DNA of 47,938 bases from Chloroflexota bacterium (GCA_016234555.1 JACRBJ010000041.1:1-47938); one strand, 5' to 3'; counted from the stretch's first letter, positions 16,855-25,914 are shown. Notes: generated by a model not told the origin, from the sequence alone. Program-made: numbers and translations.

Positions 16855-19020
16855 ATGACTGATAAATTTTCCCGGCGTGATTTTCTGAAACTGGCTGGGG
16901 TGGGTGCGGCGACCACCGCAATCCTCACGGGTTGCGGACCTGCTTCGCGTTACGTCAAACGCGAACCGTACATGGAAATGCCCGAGTACACCTACAACGG
17001 TCAGAGCACATATTACGCCACCACATGCCGCGAGTGCGCGGCTGGCTGCGGACTCGTCGTCCGCACCTCGCAGGGACGCGCCATCAAAACCGAGGGTAAC
17101 GCGAATCATCCGCTCAACCTCGGCAAGACCTGCGCGCGCGGACAGGCTACCCTGCACGGGCTGTACAACCCCGACCGGGTTCAGGGACCTCAAAGCGGTG
17201 GAAAATCTGTTGATTGGGATGCCGCCATTCAGGTTGTTGCGGACGCTCTGAAGAACAACCAGCCGAGTGAGATCGCCTTCCTTTTGGGCACAACTTCCGA
17301 CCATCTTTTCGACCTCGTAGCTGATCTGTCATCCCAAACAGGAATCAACCCGCCAGTTCGTTTTGGTGCGTTGAGCATGTTCGAGTCCCGTGCCACGCTT
17401 GCCAAAGCCGCCGAGAATCTTTTCGGTGAGGCAGGCATGCCCTTCTTTGACGTGGGCGGGGCGAAGGCGGTCTTCTCCTTCGGCGCGAACTTCCTCGAGA
17501 CCTGGCTCTCACCCGTCTCCTACACCCGTGGGTTTGCCGGTCTGCGCGAGGCGTTGACCAAGATGCGCGGAAAGTTCATCCAATTTGAATCACGCATGTC
17601 TTCGACGGCGGCAAAAGCTGATGAGTGGATTCCGCTCCGCCCCGGCACCGAGGCGTTGGTCGCGCTTGCCATCGGACGGCTGGCTCTCGAAAAACGCGGC
17701 GGACCTTTGCCCCGCGCCTTCGCGGACGTCGACCCGATGGATGCAGCTTCCAAATCTGGTATCGAACTCGAAACCCTCGAACGTTATGCCGGGATGTTCG
17801 TTTCGGGTGGTGCGCTGGCAATCCCCGGTGGCGCGGCGTTGGGTCAAACCAGCGGACTGGCGGTTGCCGAAGCCGTGCTGGCTCTGAATGCCGTCGCCGA
17901 TAACTTTGGCAAAGCGGGTGGGGTGTACTTCTCACCGCTTGCCCCGAACCAGGCAACGTATCAGCGCTCTGCATCTCTCAAGGAAATGCAGGAGTTTACA
18001 CAGAAACTGGCGGACGGAAAAATCAAGGTCTTGTTCGTGCATGGCGTCAACCCCGTGTTTGAATTGCCTGCCACGCTTGAATTCAAAAAAGCGCTCGACA
18101 GCGTGAAACAGGTCATCTCGTTTGCCACCTTCCCCGATGAGACCGCACTTGCAGCCGATTACGTTTTCCCCGACCATCACTCGCTTGAGTCCTGGGGCTA
18201 TCAGCGCGTGGCCACTGGATCGAACCAGTCCGCGCTTTCGGGGTCACAGCCTGTGGTGTCGCCGTACTACAACACCCGCTCGACGGCAGACGTGCTCATC
18301 GCAGCAGCCCAGCTTGCGGGTGGGCAGTTCGCAAGCGCGCTGCCCTTCAAGGACGAAGTCGAATTCATCCAAAGCAAGATCGCGCCGTTGATGAGCGAAG
18401 CGGGCGGATTCTTCTCCGCCGCCGACCTTCCCACCTTCGCGGCATACTTCCAGCAATATGGCGGCTGGTGGAAAAAGGGCGACACCCGCACCGTCCCCAA
18501 CACAGCCGACCTCTTCAACCGCAGCTTGAAAATCGTCGAAGCGGAATTTTCGGGTGAGGGTGAGTTCTTCTTCCTGCCCTTCGTCTCGCCGACCCTTGCC
18601 GAAGCGGGCGCGAACAAGCCCTGGCTCCAGGAATTGCCCGACCCGACGACAACGGTCATGTGGAATACGTGGGTCGAGATCAATCCTGAGACAGCGCACG
18701 AACTCGGCCTTGAAGATGACGACGTGGTGAAGATCACCAGCGAGGCTGGGGAGTTGGAAGCGCCCGTTTATTTGTATCCAGCCATCCGCCCCGATACGAT
18801 TGCAATCCCCTTTGGGCAGGGACATACCGCTTATGGTCGCTACGCCGAAGGTCGCGGAGTCAATCCAGCAGACTTGCTCGGTCAGCACTTTAATGAAGCA
18901 GGCGATCTCGCATTTGCCGGAATGAAAGTGAACATCAAAAAGACTGGGACGAAAAAGCCGCTTTCGCGCCTCGAAAGTGTGATGGGCGTGTATGGCAAAG
19001 GTCTTGGAGAGGAGCATTAA
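16855..19020 (+). CDS. actB1: Alternative complex III subunit ActB1, molybdopterin-oxidoreductase-like
   Basis: A 721-residue protein of the complex iron-sulfur molybdoenzyme superfamily. It has a Tat signal SRRDFLK (6-12) followed by a lipobox ending in C27 (LTGC), so it should be exported folded and lipidated. A cysteine set C58-X2-C61-X3-C65-X27-C93 matches the FS0-type cluster site of molybdoenzymes. In characterised ACIII, ActB carries no molybdenum cofactor. Many bacteria encode ActB as one chain of about 1000 residues; here the iron-sulfur part is a separate gene (actB2) starting 2 nt later. Together they form the peripheral electron-transfer module. Confidence 0.93.
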   Translation: MTDKFSRRDFLKLAGVGAATTAILTGCGPASRYVKREPYMEMPEYTYNGQSTYYATTCRECAAGCGLVVRTSQGRAIKTEGNANHPLNLGKTCARGQATLHGLYNPDRVQGPQSGGKSVDWDAAIQVVADALKNNQPSEIAFLLGTTSDHLFDLVADLSSQTGINPPVRFGALSMFESRATLAKAAENLFGEAGMPFFDVGGAKAVFSFGANFLETWLSPVSYTRGFAGLREALTKMRGKFIQFESRMSSTAAKADEWIPLRPGTEALVALAIGRLALEKRGGPLPRAFADVDPMDAASKSGIELETLERYAGMFVSGGALAIPGGAALGQTSGLAVAEAVLALNAVADNFGKAGGVYFSPLAPNQATYQRSASLKEMQEFTQKLADGKIKVLFVHGVNPVFELPATLEFKKALDSVKQVISFATFPDETALAADYVFPDHHSLESWGYQRVATGSNQSALSGSQPVVSPYYNTRSTADVLIAAAQLAGGQFASALPFKDEVEFIQSKIAPLMSEAGGFFSAADLPTFAAYFQQYGGWWKKGDTRTVPNTADLFNRSLKIVEAEFSGEGEFFFLPFVSPTLAEAGANKPWLQELPDPTTTVMWNTWVEINPETAHELGLEDDDVVKITSEAGELEAPVYLYPAIRPDTIAIPFGQGHTAYGRYAEGRGVNPADLLGQHFNEAGDLAFAGMKVNIKKTGTKKPLSRLESVMGVYGKGLGEEH

Positions 19021-19022
19021 TC

Positions 19023-19760
19023 ATGTCGATTGGAATGAAAATCCCCGAAATCAAAATGAGCGCGGAAGAAACCGGCAAGTGGGGCATGGTCATCGACCAG
19101 GATATTTGCACGGGCTGTCAGGCTTGTGTTGCCGCGTGCGCGATGGAAAATAATATTACCTTTGTCGGCGAAGAGGATTCAGGCTATGGGCGTTCCATGC
19201 ACTGGATCCGCATCGAGCGTTTTTGGGAGGGCGCGTATCCCGAAGTGAAAATGACCGCCAACCAGCCGATGCTCTGCCAGCAATGCGGACATGCCACCTG
19301 CGAGCCCGTCTGTCCCGCATTTGCGACGGTCCATTCTCAAGCCGAGCAATTGAACTTGCAAGTCTACAACCGTTGTGTGGGCACGCGCTACTGCGGTAAC
19401 AACTGCCCGTATCAGGTACGCTCCTTTAACTGGCGCGACTATCAACGTCCCGAGCCTCTGCCGAACCAATTCAATCCCGATGTGACCGTGCGCCGCATGG
19501 GCGTGATGGAAAAATGCACCTTCTGCATCCAGCGCATCCACAAGGCCCAGGATAAGGCAAAGTCTGAAGGGCGCGAAGTCGTGGACGGTGAATTCACCAC
19601 CGCCTGCGCCCAAGCCTGCCCCGCCAGCGCCATCACCTTTGGGCGTGTGGATGATCCCGAGTCGCTGGTCTCGCAACTGGCGAAGAAACATGCTCACGGC
19701 GTCAAACATCTCGAAGAGCTTGGCAATCTTCCGAACATCACTTATTTGAAGGGAGGGTAA
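19023..19760 (+). CDS. actB2: Alternative complex III subunit ActB2, iron-sulfur protein
   Basis: A 245-residue ferredoxin-like subunit with four cysteine motifs: CTGCQACVAAC, CQQCGHATCEPVC, CVGTRYCGNNC, and CTFC paired with CAQAC. This is the NrfC/PsrB-type arrangement for four iron-sulfur clusters. It corresponds to the C-terminal half of fused ActB proteins. It has no signal peptide, consistent with export together with the Tat-dependent ActB1. AGGAG lies inside the end of actB1, indicating coupled translation. Confidence 0.95.
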   Translation: MSIGMKIPEIKMSAEETGKWGMVIDQDICTGCQACVAACAMENNITFVGEEDSGYGRSMHWIRIERFWEGAYPEVKMTANQPMLCQQCGHATCEPVCPAFATVHSQAEQLNLQVYNRCVGTRYCGNNCPYQVRSFNWRDYQRPEPLPNQFNPDVTVRRMGVMEKCTFCIQRIHKAQDKAKSEGREVVDGEFTTACAQACPASAITFGRVDDPESLVSQLAKKHAHGVKHLEELGNLPNITYLKGG

Positions 19761-19762
19761 CG

Positions 19763-21214
19763 ATGGCTTATAACAAAAAAGCTGAGAAGGCTCATCCCAG
19801 GGCTGAGTCCCACGACCATAGCGAGGCACATTTCCGCGAGAAGCATTTGATGCTCGATCCGCTTCCGCGTGGAAAGATGAACGACATGGTGATGGAAGCC
19901 ATGACCGAACCCCCCACGTGGAAGTTCTGGCTGGTGGCCTTGGTATTGGCTGGGATTGTTGGTTATTTCCTGTTCTACAAGTGGGCGCTCCTGATTATGA
20001 AAGGTCAGGGCCTGGCAGGCGTGATGCGCCCGGACTACTGGGGCATCTTCCTCGTCAACACGGTGTTCTGGATCGGCATCAGCCATGCGGGGACGTTCAT
20101 CTCCGCCATCCTGCGTGTGTTCAAAGCGGAGTTCCGCCGACCCTTCACCCGCGCCGCCGAGTTGATGACCACCTTCGGGCTGGTGCAGGCTGGCTTTAGC
20201 GTCTTCATGCACATGGGTCGTGTCTGGCTGGCATACTGGCTGATGCCGTATGCAAATCAGCGCATGTTGTGGCCCAACTTCCACTCGCCGCTTTCGTGGG
20301 ATTTGCTGGCCATCACCACCTACCTACTGTCCTCGACGATGTATCTCTTCCTCCCGCTCATCCCCGACATGGCGATGGCGCGTGACCGTTCCACCGGCTG
20401 GCGCAAGGTCTTCTACAAGACGCTCGCCCTTGGTTTCCGCGGTACAGAAGGGGAGTGGGCTCACCTGCGCAATGCGATGAATATCTTCGCCTTTGCCATT
20501 ATCCCTGTGATGTTTTCGGTGCATACCATCGTCTCGTGGGACTTTGCCGTTGCTACCCGCCCTGGCTGGAGTTCGACCATCTTTGGTCCATACTTCATCG
20601 TTGGCGCGCTGCATTCTGGCATGGGCGCGGCGATTGTTGTGCTGGCAATCGTGCGCGGCACGATGAAGCACATGAAGTACTTCATCCGCGCCGAACACTT
20701 CGATGCCATTGGCAAACTGATGCTGATCATCTCGATGGCATGGGCGTATTTCTTCTTCAACGATTACATGGTGCAATGGTATGGCGGCGACAAATGGACG
20801 CAGCAATTGCTCCACTTCCATGAAGCTGGTCCGATGGGCTGGATGTGGTTCGCCATGCTGGTCTGTAACGTGGTCATTCCGTGGGCAATTTTGTGGAATA
20901 CGAAGTGGCGCTCGACCCCGTGGCTGGTCGGCTTCGTCGGCATTGCCATCAACGTTGGCATGTGGTTCGAACGTTACATCATTGTTCCTGTCTCGGTCAC
21001 CATCAACCGTATGCCCTTTACCTGGCGTTTGTATGAGCCCGGCATTGAAGTCCCCATGGGAATTGGCACGGTGGCGTTGTTCATCCTGCTTTACATGGCG
21101 GCGTCGAAACTTGTTCCCCTCATCCCCGTTTGGGAAGTGGAGGAAGGGCAGATGGCGCACGAACTCAAGAAATTTGGACGCGAGACCGTTGTATCGGTCA
21201 GCGAGTTGGAATAG
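19763..21214 (+). CDS. actC: Alternative complex III subunit ActC, NrfD/PsrC-like quinol-binding membrane protein
   Basis: A 483-residue polytopic protein of the NrfD/PsrC family with about ten transmembrane helices, starting after a cytoplasmic His-rich N-terminus. GISHAGTFISAILRVF and HTIVSWDFAVATRPGW are family-typical stretches. ActC is expected to hold the menaquinol oxidation site and hand electrons to the ActB clusters. It is the only NrfD-like subunit in this operon; no ActF follows. Start codon 2 nt after the actB2 stop. Confidence 0.95.
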   Translation: MAYNKKAEKAHPRAESHDHSEAHFREKHLMLDPLPRGKMNDMVMEAMTEPPTWKFWLVALVLAGIVGYFLFYKWALLIMKGQGLAGVMRPDYWGIFLVNTVFWIGISHAGTFISAILRVFKAEFRRPFTRAAELMTTFGLVQAGFSVFMHMGRVWLAYWLMPYANQRMLWPNFHSPLSWDLLAITTYLLSSTMYLFLPLIPDMAMARDRSTGWRKVFYKTLALGFRGTEGEWAHLRNAMNIFAFAIIPVMFSVHTIVSWDFAVATRPGWSSTIFGPYFIVGALHSGMGAAIVVLAIVRGTMKHMKYFIRAEHFDAIGKLMLIISMAWAYFFFNDYMVQWYGGDKWTQQLLHFHEAGPMGWMWFAMLVCNVVIPWAILWNTKWRSTPWLVGFVGIAINVGMWFERYIIVPVSVTINRMPFTWRLYEPGIEVPMGIGTVALFILLYMAASKLVPLIPVWEVEEGQMAHELKKFGRETVVSVSELE

Positions 21215-21223
21215 GAGACTCTC

Positions 21224-21781
21224 ATGGCTGATAACGTATCCAGCAAAGAGAATTCTGGATCAGTTTCCCTGTTGGCGGTCTTTCCTGACCTCGGACCTGC
21301 GGCGGACGCGATTGACAAACTCCGCGACCTGGGGCTTTCGGATGACCAGATGAACGTCATCTCCGGCATTCCCGCCACCGAAGCCATGCTGGGTCGTCCG
21401 CGCCAGTGGACGAACGTCCCACGACTGGCGGCTGGCGGCGCGGTGGTTGGATTTCTCGGCGCGGCGTTTCTGGTTTTTGTTTCACCGTATCTGTACCCGG
21501 TTCCGATACAGGTCGGCAGGCAAGCCTTTGTACCGGGTCCTCCCACGGTTGTCATCTTGTTCGAGTTGACCATGCTCGGATTGTTGCTTTCGACCTTCCT
21601 CGGCGTCTTCCTCGACAGTTATTTCCCCAACTACCGCCCGATGGAATATGTGAAGGAAATCAGCGACGGAAAGATCGCCGTCTTCTTCATCTGCCCCGGC
21701 GAGAATTGCGACAAATTCACCAAAGCCATGGCCGCCCTCGGCGCGGAAAAGGTCGAGGCGGCGGAGGTCTATCACCTATGA
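21224..21781 (+). CDS. actD: Alternative complex III subunit ActD (DUF3341 membrane protein)
   Basis: A 185-residue protein matching the DUF3341 pattern: an N-terminal soluble alpha/beta region (FPDLGPAADAIDKLRDLGLSD) of ferredoxin-like appearance, two transmembrane helices (about 65-90 and 108-130) and a C-terminal cytoplasmic stretch. It carries no cofactor and is a structural subunit of ACIII. AGGAG precedes the ATG, and its stop overlaps the actE start (ATGA). Confidence 0.92.
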   Translation: MADNVSSKENSGSVSLLAVFPDLGPAADAIDKLRDLGLSDDQMNVISGIPATEAMLGRPRQWTNVPRLAAGGAVVGFLGAAFLVFVSPYLYPVPIQVGRQAFVPGPPTVVILFELTMLGLLLSTFLGVFLDSYFPNYRPMEYVKEISDGKIAVFFICPGENCDKFTKAMAALGAEKVEAAEVYHL

Positions 21782-22329
21782 GATTGTTCAAACAGCTTCT
21801 TGGAGTTTTTGCCGCTGTCATGTTGATCATCACCGTGCTCGCGGTCTTTGCCTTTGACGTGGTCAAGATCGACTGGATCGTGTTCATGGAAATTCAGGAT
21901 TCCTTCGGCACGCAGGAAAAGCCGCTGGCTGTGCCTGCCCAGTCCGTTCCAGTCGAAGGCGCGGCGTACATTCCAGGCGTCGAGCCGACCAACCCCGTCA
22001 CGGCGGACGAAGTCTCCGTTTCGCGCGGGGCGCAATTATTCAGTATCAACTGTTCACAATGCCACGGGATCGACGGAACGGGCAGCGGAACGATTGCTGC
22101 ATTCCTAGTCAAGAAGAAACCCGCCGACCTGACGGGCGAAGCCGCCCAGGGATTGAGCGATGGACAAATCTTCATGACCATCACTGACGGCGTTTTCAAC
22201 GCCGAGAACTCGCTCTTCCCCGATGTGGAGTTTTCGGGTCAATGCCCGCCGCTGAATGAGAACCTCTCCGTCCGCGAACGCTGGGATGTGGTGAATTACG
22301 TCCGCACGCTTGGGACGGCGCAGCCGTAA
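21778..22329 (+). CDS. actE: Alternative complex III subunit ActE, monohaem cytochrome c
   Basis: A 183-residue protein with an N-terminal transmembrane helix (about 5-27) and a cytochrome c domain with one CSQCH haem site and a late candidate Met-free axial region (SGQCPPLNENLSVRERWDVVNYVRTL). The C-terminal helix is typical of class I cytochromes. It is likely an electron exit subunit of ACIII. The ATG at 21778 overlaps the actD stop by 4 nt, which sets the start. Confidence 0.9.
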   Translation: MRLFKQLLGVFAAVMLIITVLAVFAFDVVKIDWIVFMEIQDSFGTQEKPLAVPAQSVPVEGAAYIPGVEPTNPVTADEVSVSRGAQLFSINCSQCHGIDGTGSGTIAAFLVKKKPADLTGEAAQGLSDGQIFMTITDGVFNAENSLFPDVEFSGQCPPLNENLSVRERWDVVNYVRTLGTAQP

Positions 22330-22341
22330 GGAAGGCAATTT

Positions 22342-23031
22342 ATGAACGACGACGTACGCAAATATATTTATGGCGCGATCACGGTGTTCCTCGTGGGCGT
22401 GATGTCGTGGATCAGCATTATCTACGTTTCAGCCTGCGGCGTGACGCTCACCTGTCAGCGGGGTGCACCTCGCGTAGACCGCACTCCCATCCCGACCTTG
22501 ATCCCCGCCACTCTGCCCGCTTCGGATGTCTCGTGGGATGCGGAAGTCTCCGAACCTGCCCCGCTGACGAACTCCGATACCTGCCGCGTCCCCGCCGTGA
22601 ATTTCATTGGCGCGTGGGCGGCGTCGCAGACTCCCAAATCCACCGAAGCCGATCCTTTCTATTTTGTGGACGAGGACGGCAAAAACTGCGAAGCGACCTT
22701 CCCCGACGTGCAGGCGCTTCTCAACCAGCCCAACCTGCGGGGAGCGGATTCCCTCGCCTGTACCTCCTGTCACTCTGGAGACTTGACCGTCGCTCCCGCC
22801 CAACTGGATTTGAGCGCTTTCGCGGGAATCATGACCGGTTCCCGCCGCGAGGGGAATAAACCCAAAGGCGCCGACATCCTCGGTGATGGCGAATGGAAGG
22901 CATCCCTGCTGTACGACTTCCTGACCAACGCCAGAGCGGACGTCCCCGGACACGAGCAGGCGCTCAGCGCCAGCTTTATGATCTCTGTTGGCAGGTCGTT
23001 TGCGGGTCCACTGCCGACACCGACGCCATAG
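22342..23031 (+). CDS. Membrane-anchored monohaem cytochrome c, last gene of the act operon
   Basis: A 229-residue protein with an N-terminal membrane helix (about 9-32), two cysteines soon after it (ACGVTLTCQ), a Thr/Pro-rich linker, and a single CTSCH haem site near residue 145. It ends in PTPTP. I do not recognise it as a standard Act subunit; position and haem suggest an accessory electron carrier that docks on ACIII and replaces a soluble acceptor. GGAAGG precedes the ATG, and a terminator follows. Confidence 0.82.
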   Translation: MNDDVRKYIYGAITVFLVGVMSWISIIYVSACGVTLTCQRGAPRVDRTPIPTLIPATLPASDVSWDAEVSEPAPLTNSDTCRVPAVNFIGAWAASQTPKSTEADPFYFVDEDGKNCEATFPDVQALLNQPNLRGADSLACTSCHSGDLTVAPAQLDLSAFAGIMTGSRREGNKPKGADILGDGEWKASLLYDFLTNARADVPGHEQALSASFMISVGRSFAGPLPTPTP

Positions 23032-23047
23032 GGAATTTTTTAGTAAC

Positions 23048-23079
23048 AAAGAGACCTGTTCGCAAGAGCAGGTCTCTTT
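23048..23079 (+). terminator. Rho-independent terminator of the act operon
   Basis: AAAGAGACCTG (23048-23058) pairs with CAGGTCTCTTT (23069-23079), followed by TATATTT. Confidence 0.9.
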
Positions 23080-23129
23080 TATATTTGCTTGTGTCGCCCA
23101 CAACCTGGATCATTTGAATTTGACGGACA

Positions 23130-23156
23130 GTAGGGGCGGGGTCGCCCCGCCCCTAC
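23130..23156. repeat. GTAGGG-ended perfect palindrome overlapping a stop codon
   Basis: The arms 23130-23141 (GTAGGGGCGGGG) and 23145-23156 are exact reverse complements around TCG. The minus-strand lipoprotein gene takes its TAG stop (23155-23153) from the end of this element. It may act as terminator for both converging genes. Confidence 0.8.
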
Positions 23157-24010
23157 TTGCAGGGTGTAATTTCAGCTACAACGTTGGCAGAACCTTCCCC
23201 CGCCACGTTGAAGGCAACTACTGTGTAAGTATAGTTTCCTCCACCCCCGAGGATGGCATCGAGAACGGAATCTGTGTTGGCTGGCAGTTGTACAAGCATC
23301 CTGCTGTTGCGGTAAATTCGAAAACCATCTTCGTTATTGGCGGCATCCACCCAGGACAGGCGGACTTTTGCGAAACCATCTTCGCAGTTGGACTTATAAG
23401 TTAATTGAAGGGGATGCGCGGGTGGCGAGTACGTCCCTTTATCCACTTTGACGAATACGTTTAATTTCAAGAGGGGAGTCCCGTTCCTGCTCTGCAACTG
23501 CCATATGCCCTGATGTCCTCCCGTCTTTGGCGGAGCAGCCATGGTGATGTGGACAGTAATGCTTTCACCGGGCGGGACGGTTTTTCCCTCCGCGATGACG
23601 GGATACTTTTCCAGTTGAGACATTCGGTACCCGGACTCGAACGCGATGGCATAGGAACTGTCCCATGTGCAGGTGCCGCTGTTTTTCAGCGTAAACGTCA
23701 TGGTGAAATACCCGTTGGGTGGAACAGGTTTGTTGCTTTTCAAATCTACAAAATTATACGGGACGTCATCGCGCAGCCACTCCGCACTTTCCGCGGCATC
23801 CACGCAGGCGATTGGTGTCCCCACAGTGGGCGTGAACTGCACTACGAGAGTTCCCTCCGTGACGGCAGGCACGGCAGTGGATGTCACCACCTGCACGGTT
23901 GGAAGTGGTGTGAGCGTTGGAATAATCAACGGGGTTGGCTGTGGGCTGCAAGCGGAAAGAATCAAAAAGACCAGTCCGATGAATTGGAATTTTTTCATTT
24001 GATTTTTCAT
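23153..24010 (-). CDS. Lipoprotein with NBR1-like Ig domain and fibronectin-III-like domain
   Basis: A 285-residue surface lipoprotein. The lipobox LSAC follows a hydrophobic signal, then a Thr/Pro-rich spacer. Residues about 70-190 match the Ig-like domain found next to BRCA1 (NBR1 type): FTLKNSGTCTW, PPGESITVHITMAAP and GIWQLQSRNG. Residues about 200-283 are Fn3-like (VRLSWVDAANNEDGFRIYRN). These are binding or spacer folds, with no catalytic motif. There is no Shine-Dalgarno; TATAAT at 24027-24022 lies 11 nt from the ATG. A second ATG is four codons on (23998). The stop lies in a palindromic repeat. Confidence 0.88.
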   Translation of the reverse strand: MKNQMKKFQFIGLVFLILSACSPQPTPLIIPTLTPLPTVQVVTSTAVPAVTEGTLVVQFTPTVGTPIACVDAAESAEWLRDDVPYNFVDLKSNKPVPPNGYFTMTFTLKNSGTCTWDSSYAIAFESGYRMSQLEKYPVIAEGKTVPPGESITVHITMAAPPKTGGHQGIWQLQSRNGTPLLKLNVFVKVDKGTYSPPAHPLQLTYKSNCEDGFAKVRLSWVDAANNEDGFRIYRNSRMLVQLPANTDSVLDAILGGGGNYTYTVVAFNVAGEGSANVVAEITPCK

Positions 24011-24163
24011 ATTGTGCGTAGATTATATCCCCACAAGAAACACTCATCCAGCAGGGGTAAGTTGCCCTCTGCCCGCTTTGCAGGTTCCCAGCCAACAGCG
24101 ACGCCGTAATTCTGGATATCAGAAGTAAGCTTCTGGTATTTGGACTGCGAGCTGCCCGACTCC

Positions 24164-24200
24164 AAAAAAGAGACCCGCTCACGTGAGCAGGCCTCTTTTT
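24164..24200 (-). terminator. Rho-independent terminator
   Basis: AAAAAGAG (24165-24172) and CTCTTTTT (24193-24200) enclose an inner GCTC-ACGT-GAGC stem with two mismatches. On the minus strand it ends in T6 and terminates the 24227-24964 gene. The next 150 bp (24011-24163) hold no gene I can support. Confidence 0.85.
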
Positions 24201-24226
24201 GATTTATTCGTTTTTTACTTTTCCGT

Positions 24227-24964
24227 TCACGGGTTCTTCTTGAACCGCACCAGCACCAGGTTCTTTGAGCAGTCGCTGAAGGTGTCAATGTAGATGTTGC
24301 TCGAGAGCGGCACGCCTGCCTGGTCGAGCAGCTGCAGGTACAACTCTCCCTTCGAGGAGATCGGCGTCGTCCCCAGGAAGAATTCATAGCCCGATTTCCC
24401 ATACGCGGGCGCAATGCTGCTGACTGTCAACTCGGTCTTCGACTTGCCGTCATATCTCCCCGTGAGACGGATCGTCATCCGAAGCATGTCTGCGTTGCTC
24501 GCATCCACAACCGTGCCGCCGATTCCCTGCCAGTTGCATCCCAAATCCTCGTGGATGATCGTGCTGGCAATGTAGGTGATGGTCGCCGAGAACGGCGCCT
24601 TTGGCGTGGCTGTGGCGGTCGGGGTGATGCTCGGCGTGATCAGTGAAAAGGGAGTAAAAGTAGGTTCAACCGTATAGGTTGGGACAAGTGTGGGAGTCGA
24701 CGAAGGCTCCACCGTCGGCGTGACCGTCCACGTTGGTTCAAGCTGGATGGGGGCGATGGTCGGCGTGGGGATGATGCTGAGGGCGGCGGGATTGGGCTTG
24801 AGGGGATTGAAGGTCGCCTGGGGGTAGAGGAAGATCGCAACGTAAAACGCACCCACGCAAAGCGTGAGGATCAACATCAGGATGCTGAGCATGTCCCAAA
24901 TCTCGAGCCTGGTTCCCTCGTTCGGCGTCGGTGCCATGTTGTAACTGTAGTTGTCTTTGCTCAT
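24227..24964 (-). CDS. Membrane-anchored protein with Thr/Pro-rich linker, unknown domain
   Basis: A 245-residue protein. A short cytoplasmic N-terminus precedes one transmembrane helix (about 25-48), an extended Thr/Pro-rich linker (about 60-125, repeated TPT/EPT units), and a C-terminal globular domain with a cysteine pair (LGCNWQG near 143 and FSDCSKN near 230) that could form a disulfide outside the cell. I do not recognise the domain; its beta-strand-rich appearance suggests binding. Start ATG at 24964 with TGGAG upstream. Linkers of this kind recur in neighbouring genes. Confidence 0.75.
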   Translation of the reverse strand: MSKDNYSYNMAPTPNEGTRLEIWDMLSILMLILTLCVGAFYVAIFLYPQATFNPLKPNPAALSIIPTPTIAPIQLEPTWTVTPTVEPSSTPTLVPTYTVEPTFTPFSLITPSITPTATATPKAPFSATITYIASTIIHEDLGCNWQGIGGTVVDASNADMLRMTIRLTGRYDGKSKTELTVSSIAPAYGKSGYEFFLGTTPISSKGELYLQLLDQAGVPLSSNIYIDTFSDCSKNLVLVRFKKNP

Positions 24965-25003
24965 CGTGTCACTCCAAACAATGATTTCCCGTCACGTCGA
25001 ATT

Positions 25004-25891
25004 TTATGGGGCAAGGATGATCTCGCCTTGTGCGCGCTGTTCCGCGACCCAGTCCCTGAGCGCCTGCTCCTGCACGGTCAGCAGGGCATCGGGTGAAAGC
25101 GGATGCTCACCGCGTTCGACGGCTTTGAAAATGTGAAAGCCCGCTTCGGTGGCGATGATCTGGCTGTACTGACCAGCCTGCAAGGCGAACACCGCCTCCT
25201 CGGCTTTGGAGTCCAGCAGGTAGCCGCGCGGCACCCATCCCAGCTCTCCAAACGTGATCGTATCGTACAAAGCCGCCAATTCCTCGAAGTTTGCGCCACC
25301 TTGCAATTGTTCCAGCGCGGCGCGCGCATCAGCCTCATTATAGGTCAAAATCTGGCGCAGGTGAATTTGTTCCACGCTGGTCGGCGCATCCGCAACGATT
25401 TTGTCACGCATCCACGCTGCCTCGGCGGAACGTTTCAATGCGATTTGGAAGGAGGAAGCGTCGTACCCGTGAGCCGATTGCCACGCGGACAATGCCTCCG
25501 CCCCGCCGACGGATTCAGCCAGCGAATCGCTTCTCGACTTTAGGTCGGATTCTGTCAACGTGAAATTTGCCTCCCTCGCAGCTTGTGACAATAACACCTG
25601 CGCGATCATATCCTCCAGCACGGCCTTGTTCGCATCCTCCTCCGAAACCGCAAGCCCAAGCGAAGTCTGCGCCAGCTTGTAGCGCGCCAGTTCCGCCTGG
25701 AACTCCGCCAGGGTGATGTACTCGCCGTTGACCTTCGCCACCGAAGGCGGCGGAGTGGCGGTGGGTGGTACAGGTGTGGATGTGGGGGGGGCGGGAGTGG
25801 GCGTGCTGGTTGGCGCAAAAGCGGAGCAGGCACTTAATCCCAACACAAAGATCAGGAAAGATATGAAAACGGGATGTGGTTTTCTACGCAT
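25004..25891 (-). CDS. Lipoprotein peptidyl-prolyl isomerase (SurA/PrsA-like parvulin)
   Basis: A 295-residue foldase. Signal peptide with lipobox ending at C22 (GLSAC), then a Thr/Pro-rich spacer (25-50), a SurA-N-like chaperone region (about 51-170, VNGEYITLAEFQAELARY) and a parvulin domain (about 172-270: EQIHLRQIL, FGELGWVPRGYL, EAGFHIFKAVER). It would help fold exported proteins on the outer face of the membrane. Transcription probably starts at or next to the ATG. It sits just downstream of groEL on the same strand, but a palindrome separates them. Confidence 0.9.
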   Translation of the reverse strand: MRRKPHPVFISFLIFVLGLSACSAFAPTSTPTPAPPTSTPVPPTATPPPSVAKVNGEYITLAEFQAELARYKLAQTSLGLAVSEEDANKAVLEDMIAQVLLSQAAREANFTLTESDLKSRSDSLAESVGGAEALSAWQSAHGYDASSFQIALKRSAEAAWMRDKIVADAPTSVEQIHLRQILTYNEADARAALEQLQGGANFEELAALYDTITFGELGWVPRGYLLDSKAEEAVFALQAGQYSQIIATEAGFHIFKAVERGEHPLSPDALLTVQEQALRDWVAEQRAQGEIILAP

Positions 25892-25898
25892 TGGCGGA

Positions 25899-25904
25899 AT
25901 TATA
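25899..25904 (-). promoter_or_regulatory. -10 box 7 nt from the isomerase start codon
   Basis: TATAAT on the minus strand (25904-25899), then 7 nt, then ATG. Initiation would fall at the start codon, giving a leaderless mRNA. No good -35 box is visible, and that position lies inside the palindrome at 25915-25943. Confidence 0.5.
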
Positions 25905-25914
25905 CGTTAAAAAC

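Noticed and set aside
24011..24160. Minus-strand protein-like stretch (NYGVAVGWEPAKRAEGNLP) between two lipoprotein genes
   Set aside because: The frame extends through a strong terminator and into the shadow of the next gene, with no start. It might be a gene remnant, but nothing identifies it.
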